A DNA stretch of 16,216 nt, from positions 1 through 16,216 of the forward strand of contig CAYOPG010000049.1 in assembly GCA_964405775.1 (NCBI GenBank). Direction: 5' to 3'. A program made the translations under genes and the position numbers. Positions 1 to 6,495 of this stretch are shown here, in pieces. Under the pieces are notes generated by a model that saw only the letters and a list, made by a program, of their open reading frames with translations, did not search any database and was not told the origin of the DNA. Within the stretch, counting starts at the first letter, position 1; each line of letters starts with the position of its first letter. This DNA comes from JAAZFF01 sp964405775 (GTDB taxonomy: Bacteria; Verrucomicrobiota; Kiritimatiellia; RFP12; UBA3636).

Positions 1-99
1 TCTCATGATTACGAAATCACTTGACAGAACTCAATCTGCTGTTGTAGTGTTGTCCCATATCCTGTTAGCAGTGTTATATCATGCACTCATACCCACCGA
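1..99. other. AT-rich lead-in without a recognisable gene
   Basis: No open frame of useful length runs through this stretch: the frame leading into the next gene has a TGA at 22-24 and the other two frames also close. It is visibly richer in A and T than the glycine-rich coding sequence after it. A perfect -35 hexamer TTGACA sits at 21-26, but no good -10 lies at the right distance (TAGTGT at 45-50 is the closest), so I do not call a promoter. Confidence 0.5.
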
Positions 100-846
100 A
101 TGTTAACACGGTGGACTGAATTCCAGAGTGGTTGCCGGACGGTAAGTTCCGACAGCGGTTTCAACGCTGCAAACAAAGGCTATCGCGGTGGTGACAAGCT
201 GCAGCATCCGCACGGCTGGGGCCCTGGTGGTGGCGGTTTCGTTGGCGTGGTCAACTGGATGGGCGGCGGGTTTGGCGGCGGCTACGGCGGAGCGGGCGGA
301 TATGCGCGCGACGGCTTCAGCCTCGCAAACGGCTTTGCAGTAGCCCCGTTCGGCCCGGGAAGCGGCAGCGGACGCGGTGATGGCGAGGGTTCAACCGGCG
401 GCGGCGCGATACGCATACGCTCAACTGGCCCCGTCGTCATGAACGGCACCCTGAATGCAGACGGCGCAATTGGCATCCCGAACTGGGGTGGCGGTGCCTC
501 CGGCGGCGCAATCTGGGTGATCTGCCAGGGCTTCAGCGGCGCATCCACTGCCGTGATGACGGCCAAGGGCGGCAACGGGGTCAACGGCAACTACAATGGC
601 GGCGGCGGCGGACGCATAGCCGTGTGGCACAAGATTGCTGACGGCATGGAACACATCGCCGACGAGCTTTATGTGGGCGATACTCGCCATGCCCGGCTGT
701 CCGACACACACGCTGCGTATCTTGGAACCACGTCGGTGACCAACGGCACATTCAATGTCGACCGATCTGTCCCTCCACCGGAGCCAGGAACGCTGGTGTT
801 TGTGGAGATACCGCCGCCTTCTTCAACGATGCTGCTCCTGCGCTAG
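100..846 (+). CDS. Glycine-rich repeat protein, probable C-terminal remnant of a larger surface protein
   Basis: The 248-residue product has no recognised enzymatic domain. It consists of glycine-rich stretches separated by short beta-prone segments: GGGAIRI at 100-106, GGAIWV at 135-140 and GGGGGRIAVW at 167-176, with NGTLNADGA and MTAKGGNG between them. This spacing resembles stacked beta-helix-like repeats of large secreted or surface proteins, which I associate with Kiritimatiellota, Lentisphaerota and Verrucomicrobiota. The C-terminus is proline-rich (PPPEPGTLVFVEIPPP) and looks natural. The N-terminus does not: there is no signal peptide, no ribosome site before ATG 100, and the frame is closed by TGA at 22-24. 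I infer a fragment whose upstream part was lost by deletion or rearrangement; it may be a pseudogene. It could instead be a short cytoplasmic glycine-rich protein, but I think that less likely. Confidence 0.55.
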   Translation: MLTRWTEFQSGCRTVSSDSGFNAANKGYRGGDKLQHPHGWGPGGGGFVGVVNWMGGGFGGGYGGAGGYARDGFSLANGFAVAPFGPGSGSGRGDGEGSTGGGAIRIRSTGPVVMNGTLNADGAIGIPNWGGGASGGAIWVICQGFSGASTAVMTAKGGNGVNGNYNGGGGGRIAVWHKIADGMEHIADELYVGDTRHARLSDTHAAYLGTTSVTNGTFNVDRSVPPPEPGTLVFVEIPPPSSTMLLLR

Positions 847-871
847 CGGGTTGAGCATTGCCGACGGTGCT

Positions 872-895
872 GTGGCAGAGTGGGGACTCTGCCAC
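872..895 (+). repeat. 24-base palindromic repeat, copy 1 (intergenic, perfect hairpin)
   Basis: The arms GTGGCAGAGT (872-881) and ACTCTGCCAC (886-895) are perfect reverse complements around a GGGG loop. Flanking bases 869-871 and 896-898 extend the stem by two pairs and one G-T wobble. The hairpin starts 25 bases after the stop of the glycine-rich gene. It has no following T-tract, so it is not a standard intrinsic terminator. Copies of the same length lie at 2228-2251 (21 of 24 identical) and 15705-15728 (20 of 24 identical), both inside genes. Confidence 0.75.
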
Positions 896-953
896 GGCAG
901 GTTTACCAAGCGTCACCGCATTTGGACTTTGTCCGCCGAATACTCGCAAAATC

Positions 954-962
954 TGATAGAAT
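954..962 (+). promoter_or_regulatory. Extended -10 promoter motif (first of two)
   Basis: TGATAGAAT fits the extended -10 pattern TGnTATAAT with one mismatch. No convincing -35 hexamer lies 16-18 bases upstream. An identical TGnTAGAAT pattern occurs 33 bases downstream. Either could drive the small ORF at 1034 and the isomerase-murF pair. Confidence 0.4.
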
Positions 963-986
963 TTGTGGCGTTCTGGGATTGTTATG

Positions 987-995
987 TGGTAGAAT
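987..995 (+). promoter_or_regulatory. Extended -10 promoter motif (second of two) within an inverted repeat
   Basis: TGGTAGAAT again fits the extended -10 pattern with one mismatch. It lies between GTGGCG (965-970) and its reverse complement CGCCAC (996-1001), followed by the palindrome CACGTG (999-1004), so an operator overlapping the promoter is possible. The start point expected from it, near 1002, would give a short leader before the ATG at 1034. Confidence 0.45.
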
Positions 996-1033
996 CGCCA
1001 CGTGACGCCGCGTATATGCGGTGTAAACCAGAA

Positions 1034-1309
1034 ATGAGTTTGGGAAAGAAAAAGAAAAGGAGAGATCTGAGATCCCCGGCTGCGTGCCTGTTGCCTCAAT
1101 TCGAGGACAACATGCGGCGTAGTGGCAGGGGGCGGCGTGGAGCTGAATATGCCAGCGATGACGAGTCGCCTGGCAAGCTCTTTACGTACGTGTCTGCCGG
1201 AAACATAGAACTCCCGGGCGACAACGAGGCCAAGCCTGTTTTCGTTCGCAGCAGGAGACCTGTGTTTCTCATGGCTGTGCTGCTTGTCTTAATATGGGTT
1301 TTGTTCTAG
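1034..1309 (+). CDS. Possible small tail-anchored membrane protein
   Basis: From ATG 1034 the frame gives 91 residues. The N-terminus is strongly basic (MSLGKKKKRR), the middle is polar with an Arg-rich and then an acidic stretch, and the last 16 residues (PVFLMAVLLVLIWVLF) form a single hydrophobic segment behind an RSRR patch. That layout fits a tail-anchored inner-membrane protein with its N-terminus in the cytoplasm. It ends 14 bases before the isomerase start, so both could share a transcript from the -10 motifs upstream. Against it: no clear ribosome site precedes the ATG, the same frame runs open further upstream (from about 755) through what looks like non-coding sequence, and I recognise no family. 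It could be a chance frame. Confidence 0.35.
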   Translation: MSLGKKKKRRDLRSPAACLLPQFEDNMRRSGRGRRGAEYASDDESPGKLFTYVSAGNIELPGDNEAKPVFVRSRRPVFLMAVLLVLIWVLF

Positions 1310-1323
1310 AACAGGATAATAAA

Positions 1324-2178
1324 ATGAAATTGTCTTTTTCCACATTGGGATGTCGTGAATGGGATGTGGCGACCATCGTCGAACGCGCCAGAAAGTACGG
1401 CTACGAAGGAGTGGAATTCCGCGGACACATGGAAGAACTTCAGCTCTGGAAAGTGCGGGAGTTCTCCACGGACATCGCGGAGACCCGCGCGATGTTCAAG
1501 GATGCGGGGTTGAAAATCCCTTGCCTCGGTAGCGACGCCAAGATGTACGCCCCAGAGGCAGACCGGGCGAAGTGGCTCGATGAGGTACGCCGTTATTCAG
1601 ATATTGCGTATGGGCTGGGCGCGCCTTTCATCCGCGTGTTCGGCGGCGTGGTGGGAGAAGGGGTTGCGATGGAGACGGCTCTGGGCGTGGCGGCCGAGTT
1701 CCTTAATTCCGCATCGGTGATAGCGCGCTCGGCGGGGGCGGAAATCCTCGTGGAAACGCATGATGCCTGGGTTGATTCCCGGGCGCTGCTAGAGGCCTTT
1801 AAAATGGCGGAGTTCCCGCGCGGCGCCGGCGTTCTGTGGGACGTCCATCATCCCTTCCGCCAAAATGGCGAGGATCCAGACGATACATGGAAGAATATAG
1901 GCCAGTTGGTGAAATACACCCACTGGAAAGATTCGCAGTTGGAGAACGTTCCAAAGAAAGAAGAGACCTCCGCGAAAAGGCGCTCCAAGCCTTGCCTCAT
2001 GGGGCGCGGCGATATACCGCTGCGCCGGATGCTCGAAATCCTCTCCGACTCCGGCTACGAAGGCTGGTGCTCGTTCGAATGGGAGCGACGCTGGCACCCT
2101 GAGATCGAGCCGCCGGAAGTAGCGTTCCCGCAGTATGCCAAGTTCATGCGCAGCCTGTTGGCGAAGGTCAGTAAATGA
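1324..2178 (+). CDS. Sugar phosphate isomerase/epimerase-like TIM-barrel protein
   Basis: The 284-residue protein belongs to the xylose isomerase-like TIM-barrel superfamily (AP endonuclease 2 type), whose members isomerise, epimerise or dehydrate sugars and inositols using a divalent metal. The usual metal-ligand positions are visible: Glu144 in ILVETHDAW, Asp183 in LWDVHHP, His210 in THWKDS and Glu252 in SFEWE. The N-terminal strand (KLSFSTLGC) and the GRGDIPL segment before the last strand are also typical, and the length is normal. ATG 1324 is preferred over an in-frame start at 1294 because AGGA at 1313-1316 lies 7 bases before it and the family usually begins at this strand. The stop overlaps the murF start by four bases (ATGA), implying translational coupling. 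The substrate cannot be read from the sequence. No signal peptide, so it is cytoplasmic. Confidence 0.85.
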   Translation: MKLSFSTLGCREWDVATIVERARKYGYEGVEFRGHMEELQLWKVREFSTDIAETRAMFKDAGLKIPCLGSDAKMYAPEADRAKWLDEVRRYSDIAYGLGAPFIRVFGGVVGEGVAMETALGVAAEFLNSASVIARSAGAEILVETHDAWVDSRALLEAFKMAEFPRGAGVLWDVHHPFRQNGEDPDDTWKNIGQLVKYTHWKDSQLENVPKKEETSAKRRSKPCLMGRGDIPLRRMLEILSDSGYEGWCSFEWERRWHPEIEPPEVAFPQYAKFMRSLLAKVSK

Positions 2179-3545
2179 GCGGAGCGGTTTTCAGCGCGGA
2201 GGAAGCTGCTGAATGGACGGGTGGCTCGTGGCGGGGTGTGGACTCTGCCACACGCATTGACGGAGTGTTCACGGATTCGCGCAAACCCGCACACGGCGCA
2301 CTATACATCGCAATTCGAGGGGAGCGCTTCGACGGACACGACTTCGTGCGCTCCGCCGTGGATGGCGGCGCTTGCGCCGTTATGGCGAACGCGTCTGTGA
2401 GAATTCCAGACGATATCCCGGCGCTTATAGTGGAGGATACCGAGGCTGCTCTCACGGAGCTGGCGGCTGGCTGGCGCGCCAAAGTGGATCCCGAAGTCGT
2501 CGGCGTCACGGGCAGCGTGGGCAAGACCACGGTCAAAGAGCTTACAGCGCATCTACTTGGAGCGGCTGGAAAGACCGCCAAAACTCTAGGCAACTGGAAC
2601 AACTCTTTGGGTTTGCCGCAAAGCATACTCGCCATGGAGGAGGGGGCCAGATTTGGAGTCTTCGAAATCGGCATGAACCACCCCGGCGAACTGGCTCCGC
2701 TGGTGAGACTTATGCAGCCGGATTGCGCTGTAGTCACCAATGTCGGGCCGGTGCATATCGAATTTTTTGCGGATGAAGCGGCGATTGCCGATGAGAAAGC
2801 GGAGCTGTTGAGAGCGGTGCCGGAGAACGGTTTTGCGGTGCTCGATGCCGACTCTCCTCATTTTGCGTATCTGGCGAGACAGGCGAGGTGTCGGGTTGTT
2901 ACTGTTTCGCTTGCGGCAGAGTCCGACTTCAAGGCGGAGGATTATGAGGCGGGAGGCGGCCGGTTCATGGTGCGGGAGGCGGCAACGGGTGTTGGGCGTG
3001 TTGTTGACTGCGGTCTTCCCGGGGCGCATCAAGTTGTGAACGCGCTAGAGGCGATAGCCGTCGCGCGCCAGTTCGGAATAGGATGGGACGAGATAGCAGA
3101 ACGTTTTCAGACCGCGCCACGCGCGAAGATGCGCTGGGAAAAAACCGAACGCGATGGAGTCGTGTGGATCAACGACGCCTACAACGCGAATCCGGTGAGC
3201 ATGGCAAAGTCTGTTGAAACCTTCGCGCGGATGGATATCCCCGGCAGGAAAGTCGCAGTTCTGGGTGACATGTTCGAACTTGGTTCGGAGGAAGAGACGC
3301 TGCACCGCCGGGTTGGCGGTATCGTTGCGGCTTCAGGTCTGGATTTTCTTATTACTGTCGGTGTGCGGGCCAGGTGGATTGCCGACAGCGCCGAAAAGGC
3401 GGGCATGGACTTGTCGGAGATATTCGTGGCGGCAGACGTCCCGGAAGCGAAGCGACTGCTCGGGAAAATCATTCGGGCGGGCGACGGCGTGCTTATAAAA
3501 GCCTCGCGCGGCATGGCGCTTGAGGCGATCATGCGTAGTGTTTAA
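2175..3545 (+). CDS. murF: UDP-N-acetylmuramoyl-tripeptide--D-alanyl-D-alanine ligase
   Basis: MurF adds the D-Ala-D-Ala dipeptide to the UDP-MurNAc-tripeptide, using ATP, in the last cytoplasmic step of peptidoglycan precursor synthesis. The 456-residue protein has the three Mur ligase domains. The N-terminal substrate domain carries TDSR (33-36) and ALYIAIRGERFDGHDF (42-57). The ATPase domain has the P-loop GVTGSVGKTT (110-119), NWNNSLGLP (140-148), EIGMNHPGEL (164-173) and NVGPVHIEFF (189-198). The C-terminal domain has NDAYNANP (333-340), LGDMFELG (363-370) and KASRGMALE (442-450). The length is normal for MurF. ATG 2175 overlaps the isomerase stop. No other mur or fts genes follow, so this copy lies outside a classical division cluster. 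Residues 18-26 are encoded by copy 2 of the 24-base repeat, in a loop before the IDGVFTDSR strand that probably tolerates change. Confidence 0.95.
   Translation: MSGAVFSAEEAAEWTGGSWRGVDSATRIDGVFTDSRKPAHGALYIAIRGERFDGHDFVRSAVDGGACAVMANASVRIPDDIPALIVEDTEAALTELAAGWRAKVDPEVVGVTGSVGKTTVKELTAHLLGAAGKTAKTLGNWNNSLGLPQSILAMEEGARFGVFEIGMNHPGELAPLVRLMQPDCAVVTNVGPVHIEFFADEAAIADEKAELLRAVPENGFAVLDADSPHFAYLARQARCRVVTVSLAAESDFKAEDYEAGGGRFMVREAATGVGRVVDCGLPGAHQVVNALEAIAVARQFGIGWDEIAERFQTAPRAKMRWEKTERDGVVWINDAYNANPVSMAKSVETFARMDIPGRKVAVLGDMFELGSEEETLHRRVGGIVAASGLDFLITVGVRARWIADSAEKAGMDLSEIFVAADVPEAKRLLGKIIRAGDGVLIKASRGMALEAIMRSV
2228..2251 (+). repeat. 24-base palindromic repeat, copy 2 (inside murF)
   Basis: Left arm GTGGCGGGGT and right arm ACTCTGCCAC surround the loop GTGG. 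Against copy 1 it differs at three of 24 positions. The two arm changes are A to G, so they would form G-U pairs in the plus-strand RNA and keep the stem. It encodes SWRGVDSAT of MurF. Its first base is the third position of a codon. Confidence 0.7.
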
Positions 3546-3552
3546 AAAAACG

Positions 3553-3582
3553 TTTGGAGAATGGGTTGCGGGGTGTTATAAT
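3553..3582 (+). promoter_or_regulatory. Promoter of the pilB-pilT-pilB cluster
   Basis: TGTTATAAT at 3574-3582 is a perfect extended -10 (TGn plus TATAAT). Upstream, TTGGAG (3554-3559) sits 17 bases before the hexamer but matches the -35 consensus at only three positions. It lies just downstream of the murF stop. The expected start point near 3589-3590 gives a leader of about 50 bases before the GTG at 3639. It separates the ATPase genes from the isomerase-murF pair, although read-through from murF is possible because I see no terminator between them. Confidence 0.65.
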
Positions 3583-3638
3583 TACCCTCGAAAACCGCAC
3601 GTTTTGTGGATTATTTGATTTTTGGAGCTGAATACGCC

Positions 3639-5366
3639 GTGACTTCTAACGATGAATACGTACTACAGATACTGATGGAGAACCAGGTGGTCTCCCAGGA
3701 AGATGTCGACAAGGCGGCTACCATGATGAAAGGCGACGGGCGTTCAGTGGTAGACATTCTTGTCAAAAACGGCGTCGTCGGCGAGGATCAGGTCATGGAT
3801 GCCGTGGCGCGTACGTTCGGCATGGAGTTTGTCGACATCTCGCAGGTCGAGTTTAATGACGAAATCCGGAAGCTGTTGCCGGGCGAGCTCGCAAAGAAGT
3901 TCCGGGCCGTGCCCTTGTACGAATCCGGGAACACCATCACTGTAGCGCTTTCCGATCCGATGAACTTCGAGACAATGGACGGGTTGCGCTATGCCCTGAA
4001 CCGCGATGTTGAGGGGGTAATCGCTCCTGCCAAGCAGATTTACGGCGCGTTGGCGATGTTGTATCCGGAGCAGGATTATTCTGAATTCGACGAAATTATC
4101 GGCGCTTACAGCAGCGAGCAGGGGGGCTCTGGCGATTCCTCGGCGGGCGATTCCGGCCTTGAGGAACAGCTCGGTGTGGCGCAGGCGGGGGAATCGGATG
4201 CGCCGATCGTGAAGTTGTGTGCGCAGATCATCATGCGCGCATTCCTTTCCAGAGCGTCCGACATTCATCTGGAGCCGATGGAGAAGCACTTCCGAGTGCG
4301 CTACAGAATTGACGGAGTTCTGCACGAGCAAGAGCCGCCTCCTCGCCGTCTGCAGGGGGCGATCCTTCAGCGCTTCAAGCTGATGGCCAACATGAAGCTC
4401 TCTGAGAAACGAATTCCGCAGGACGGGCGTATACAGGTAAGAGTGAAGGGGCGCGAGCTGGATTTGCGTGTTTCGACAGTGCCGACCGGTCACGGAGAAA
4501 GCATCGTCATGCGTATTCTCGACAAACAGAATCTCTCGCTTGGCTTGCCTGAGCTGGGGTTCATGACCGATGACCAGCAACTCTTCGAGCATCTGATAAC
4601 GCTTCCCGACGGCGTCATTCTGGTGACGGGGCCGACCGGATCCGGTAAAACCACCACGCTTTACGCCTGCCTTGGTCAGATCAACAAGCCGGATCGCAAG
4701 ATAATCACCGTCGAAGACCCCGTCGAATACCAGATGAACGGCATCAATCAGGTGCATGTGCATGCCGACATTGGAATGACGTTCGCCGCGGCCTTGCGCG
4801 CGATTCTGCGTCAGGCGCCGAACATCGTGATGATCGGTGAAATTCGTGACCTTGAGACGGCGTCGATCGCCACGGAGGCTGCGCTTACGGGTCACCTTGT
4901 GTTCTCGACGTTGCATACGAACGACGCGCCAGGCGCCGTGACACGTCTGCTGGATATCGGAGTCAAGCCGTTCCTAGTGGCCTCAGCCGTGCGCGCGGTG
5001 ATGGCGCAGCGGCTTGTCCGCTCCATCTGCAACGAATGCCGTGAATCCTACGACCCTACTGAGGCTCAACTCCGCAGCATCGGACTGAACCCTGCCGACT
5101 ATTTGAACGCGCAGCTAGCCCGAGGGCACGGATGCCACCGTTGCAACCAGACGGGCTACAAGGGACGCAAAGGCATATTCGAGATTTTCCAGATAGACGA
5201 CGAGATCCAGCAGATGATTTTCAACAACGCCGACGCCCGCGAACTTCGCGTCAAGGCAAGAGAGACTGGCATGCGCACGCTACGAGAGGACGGTGTCCGC
5301 AAGGTCCTTTCGGGGCTCACGACAGTCGAAGAGGTTATTAGGGTAACAATGGGAGACGAGGACTAA
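3639..5366 (+). CDS. pilB: PilB/GspE-type secretion ATPase, first copy
   Basis: This 575-residue hexameric ATPase would power pilus assembly or type II secretion from the cytoplasmic face of the inner membrane. The N-terminal domain (about 5-150) is the GspE N-domain type; its two half-repeats begin YVLQILMENQVVSQ and SVVDILVKNGVVGE. The catalytic core has Walker A GPTGSGKTT (331-339), Asp box ITVEDPVEY (356-364), Walker B NIVMIGEIRD (395-404) and His box TGHLVFSTLHT (417-427). A four-cysteine zinc motif uses Cys464, Cys467, Cys499 and Cys502. GTG 3639 is preferred over GTG 3606 because GGAG lies 11 bases upstream and nothing usable precedes 3606; family N-termini also begin near this point. 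The RLG-type residues of c-di-GMP-binding MshEN domains are not evident. PilB fits better than GspE because pilT follows two bases after the stop; the symbol is tentative. Confidence 0.88.
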   Translation: MTSNDEYVLQILMENQVVSQEDVDKAATMMKGDGRSVVDILVKNGVVGEDQVMDAVARTFGMEFVDISQVEFNDEIRKLLPGELAKKFRAVPLYESGNTITVALSDPMNFETMDGLRYALNRDVEGVIAPAKQIYGALAMLYPEQDYSEFDEIIGAYSSEQGGSGDSSAGDSGLEEQLGVAQAGESDAPIVKLCAQIIMRAFLSRASDIHLEPMEKHFRVRYRIDGVLHEQEPPPRRLQGAILQRFKLMANMKLSEKRIPQDGRIQVRVKGRELDLRVSTVPTGHGESIVMRILDKQNLSLGLPELGFMTDDQQLFEHLITLPDGVILVTGPTGSGKTTTLYACLGQINKPDRKIITVEDPVEYQMNGINQVHVHADIGMTFAAALRAILRQAPNIVMIGEIRDLETASIATEAALTGHLVFSTLHTNDAPGAVTRLLDIGVKPFLVASAVRAVMAQRLVRSICNECRESYDPTEAQLRSIGLNPADYLNAQLARGHGCHRCNQTGYKGRKGIFEIFQIDDEIQQMIFNNADARELRVKARETGMRTLREDGVRKVLSGLTTVEEVIRVTMGDED

Positions 5367-5368
5367 AC

Positions 5369-6460
5369 ATGGAAGACGACGGCAATCTTGAGATGGATCA
5401 GCTACTGCAGATGGCAGTAGATTTTAAGGCGTCCGACTTGCATATAGCAGTAGGCCTTCCCCCCATGCTCCGCATACACGGCGATCTGCAACAGCTCGAC
5501 ATGGATCCCCTGACTCCGGACGACACCGAGCGCCTCGTAAAGAGCATCACGTCGCCGGAGCACCAGCAGATGGTTCAGGAGCAGGGCGGTGCGGACTTTG
5601 GTTTCGCTTTCGGCACTCAGGCGCGTTTCCGCGTGAGCGTTTTCAAGGCCAAGGGCAATTACGGCACGGTTTTGCGCCAGATCCCCAACGACCTTATGCC
5701 ACTCGACAAGATTGGGCTGCCTCCTCAGGTGGCGGAGCTTTTGTACAGACCACGCGGACTCGTGCTGGTCACAGGGCCTACCGGATCAGGTAAGACTACG
5801 ACGCTCGCCAGCATGATCAACTTCATTAACGAGAGGCGCTCCTGCCACGTCGTGACGGTGGAAGACCCTATAGAGTACTACCACAATCATAAGAACTGCA
5901 TCATAACGCAGCGCGAAGTCGGTGCCGACGTACCTTCGTTCAGCGAGGCGCTGCGCAGAGCCCTGCGTCAGGATCCGGATGTGGTCCTCGTGGGTGAAAT
6001 GCGCGATCTCGAGACGATGCAGGCGGCGATCACGGCGGCTGAAACCGGTCACTTGGTCTTCGCCACATTGCACACCACCGGCGCGGCCAGCACTGTTGAC
6101 CGCATCGTGGACTCTTTCCCGACCGATCAGCAGGAGCAAGTCCGCATGCAGCTCTCGATCGGACTCGTTGCGGTTATATCTCAGTTGCTTCTTGCGCGCG
6201 TGGACAAACCGGGACGCAGCGCCGCGTTTGAGATAATGATCAACACGTCGAGCATAGCAGCCATGATACGCGATGGAAACACGCACCGCATCACTTCCGA
6301 CATACAAACTGGAGCGAAATACGGGATGCAGACGCTCGATTCGCACTTGCTCAGCCTCTTCAAGGCGGGACGCATCAGCTACGACGATCTTATAACAAAA
6401 TCCCGCGACCCTGACACTCAAGTCGAAAAACTAAAGGAAATGGCCAGTGGGGCGAATTAA
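5369..6460 (+). CDS. pilT: PilT-type twitching motility ATPase
   Basis: PilT drives depolymerisation and retraction of type IV pili at the inner-membrane base. The 363-residue length is normal for PilT/PilU. The short N-terminal PAS-like domain begins MDQLLQMAVDFKASDLHIAVG, the family signature. The core has Walker A GPTGSGKTT (136-144), Asp box VVTVEDPIEY (161-170), Walker B DVVLVGEMRD (204-213) and His box TGHLVFATLHT (226-236). The C-terminal IRDGNTHRI plus IQTG segment corresponds to the PilT IREGKTHQI region, and the usual PilT zinc-free architecture is kept. The start is 2 bases after the upstream ATPase stop, so the two are cotranslated. The AIRNLIRE region is changed to AAMIRDG, so I cannot tell PilT from PilU with certainty. 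Confidence 0.93.
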   Translation: MEDDGNLEMDQLLQMAVDFKASDLHIAVGLPPMLRIHGDLQQLDMDPLTPDDTERLVKSITSPEHQQMVQEQGGADFGFAFGTQARFRVSVFKAKGNYGTVLRQIPNDLMPLDKIGLPPQVAELLYRPRGLVLVTGPTGSGKTTTLASMINFINERRSCHVVTVEDPIEYYHNHKNCIITQREVGADVPSFSEALRRALRQDPDVVLVGEMRDLETMQAAITAAETGHLVFATLHTTGAASTVDRIVDSFPTDQQEQVRMQLSIGLVAVISQLLLARVDKPGRSAAFEIMINTSSIAAMIRDGNTHRITSDIQTGAKYGMQTLDSHLLSLFKAGRISYDDLITKSRDPDTQVEKLKEMASGAN

Positions 6461-6495
6461 AGAGCTGGACAGCACCTTAATCGGGGAACTAAGCA

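Noticed and set aside
21..50. Promoter with a perfect TTGACA at 21-26
   Set aside because: No acceptable -10 hexamer lies 16-18 bases downstream (TAGTGT matches three of six), and the gene after it seems truncated.
755..1033. N-terminal extension of the small membrane-protein frame back to 755
   Set aside because: It runs through the glycine-rich gene end, the 24-base hairpin and the promoter motifs, and reads as non-protein-like sequence; only the part from 1034 is plausible.
1118..1141. Possible further repeat copy beginning GTGGCAG at 1120-1140
   Set aside because: Only the first bases of the left arm agree; there is no right arm and no hairpin.
2913..2924. Partial match to the repeat arm inside murF (GGCAGAGT at 2915-2922)
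   Set aside because: Only one arm is similar, the following bases do not form the second arm, and an eight-base match is expected by chance at this scale.
3744..4916. Long minus-strand open frame opposite the first ATPase (390 codons)
   Set aside because: It is a GC-rich shadow of the strongly conserved pilB frame, with low-complexity Arg/His composition and no recognisable domain.
5731..5755. GTGGC and a downstream CCAC in pilT as a possible repeat copy
   Set aside because: Spacing is 25 bases, the inner arm bases do not match, and the segment encodes the conserved PilT region before Walker A.
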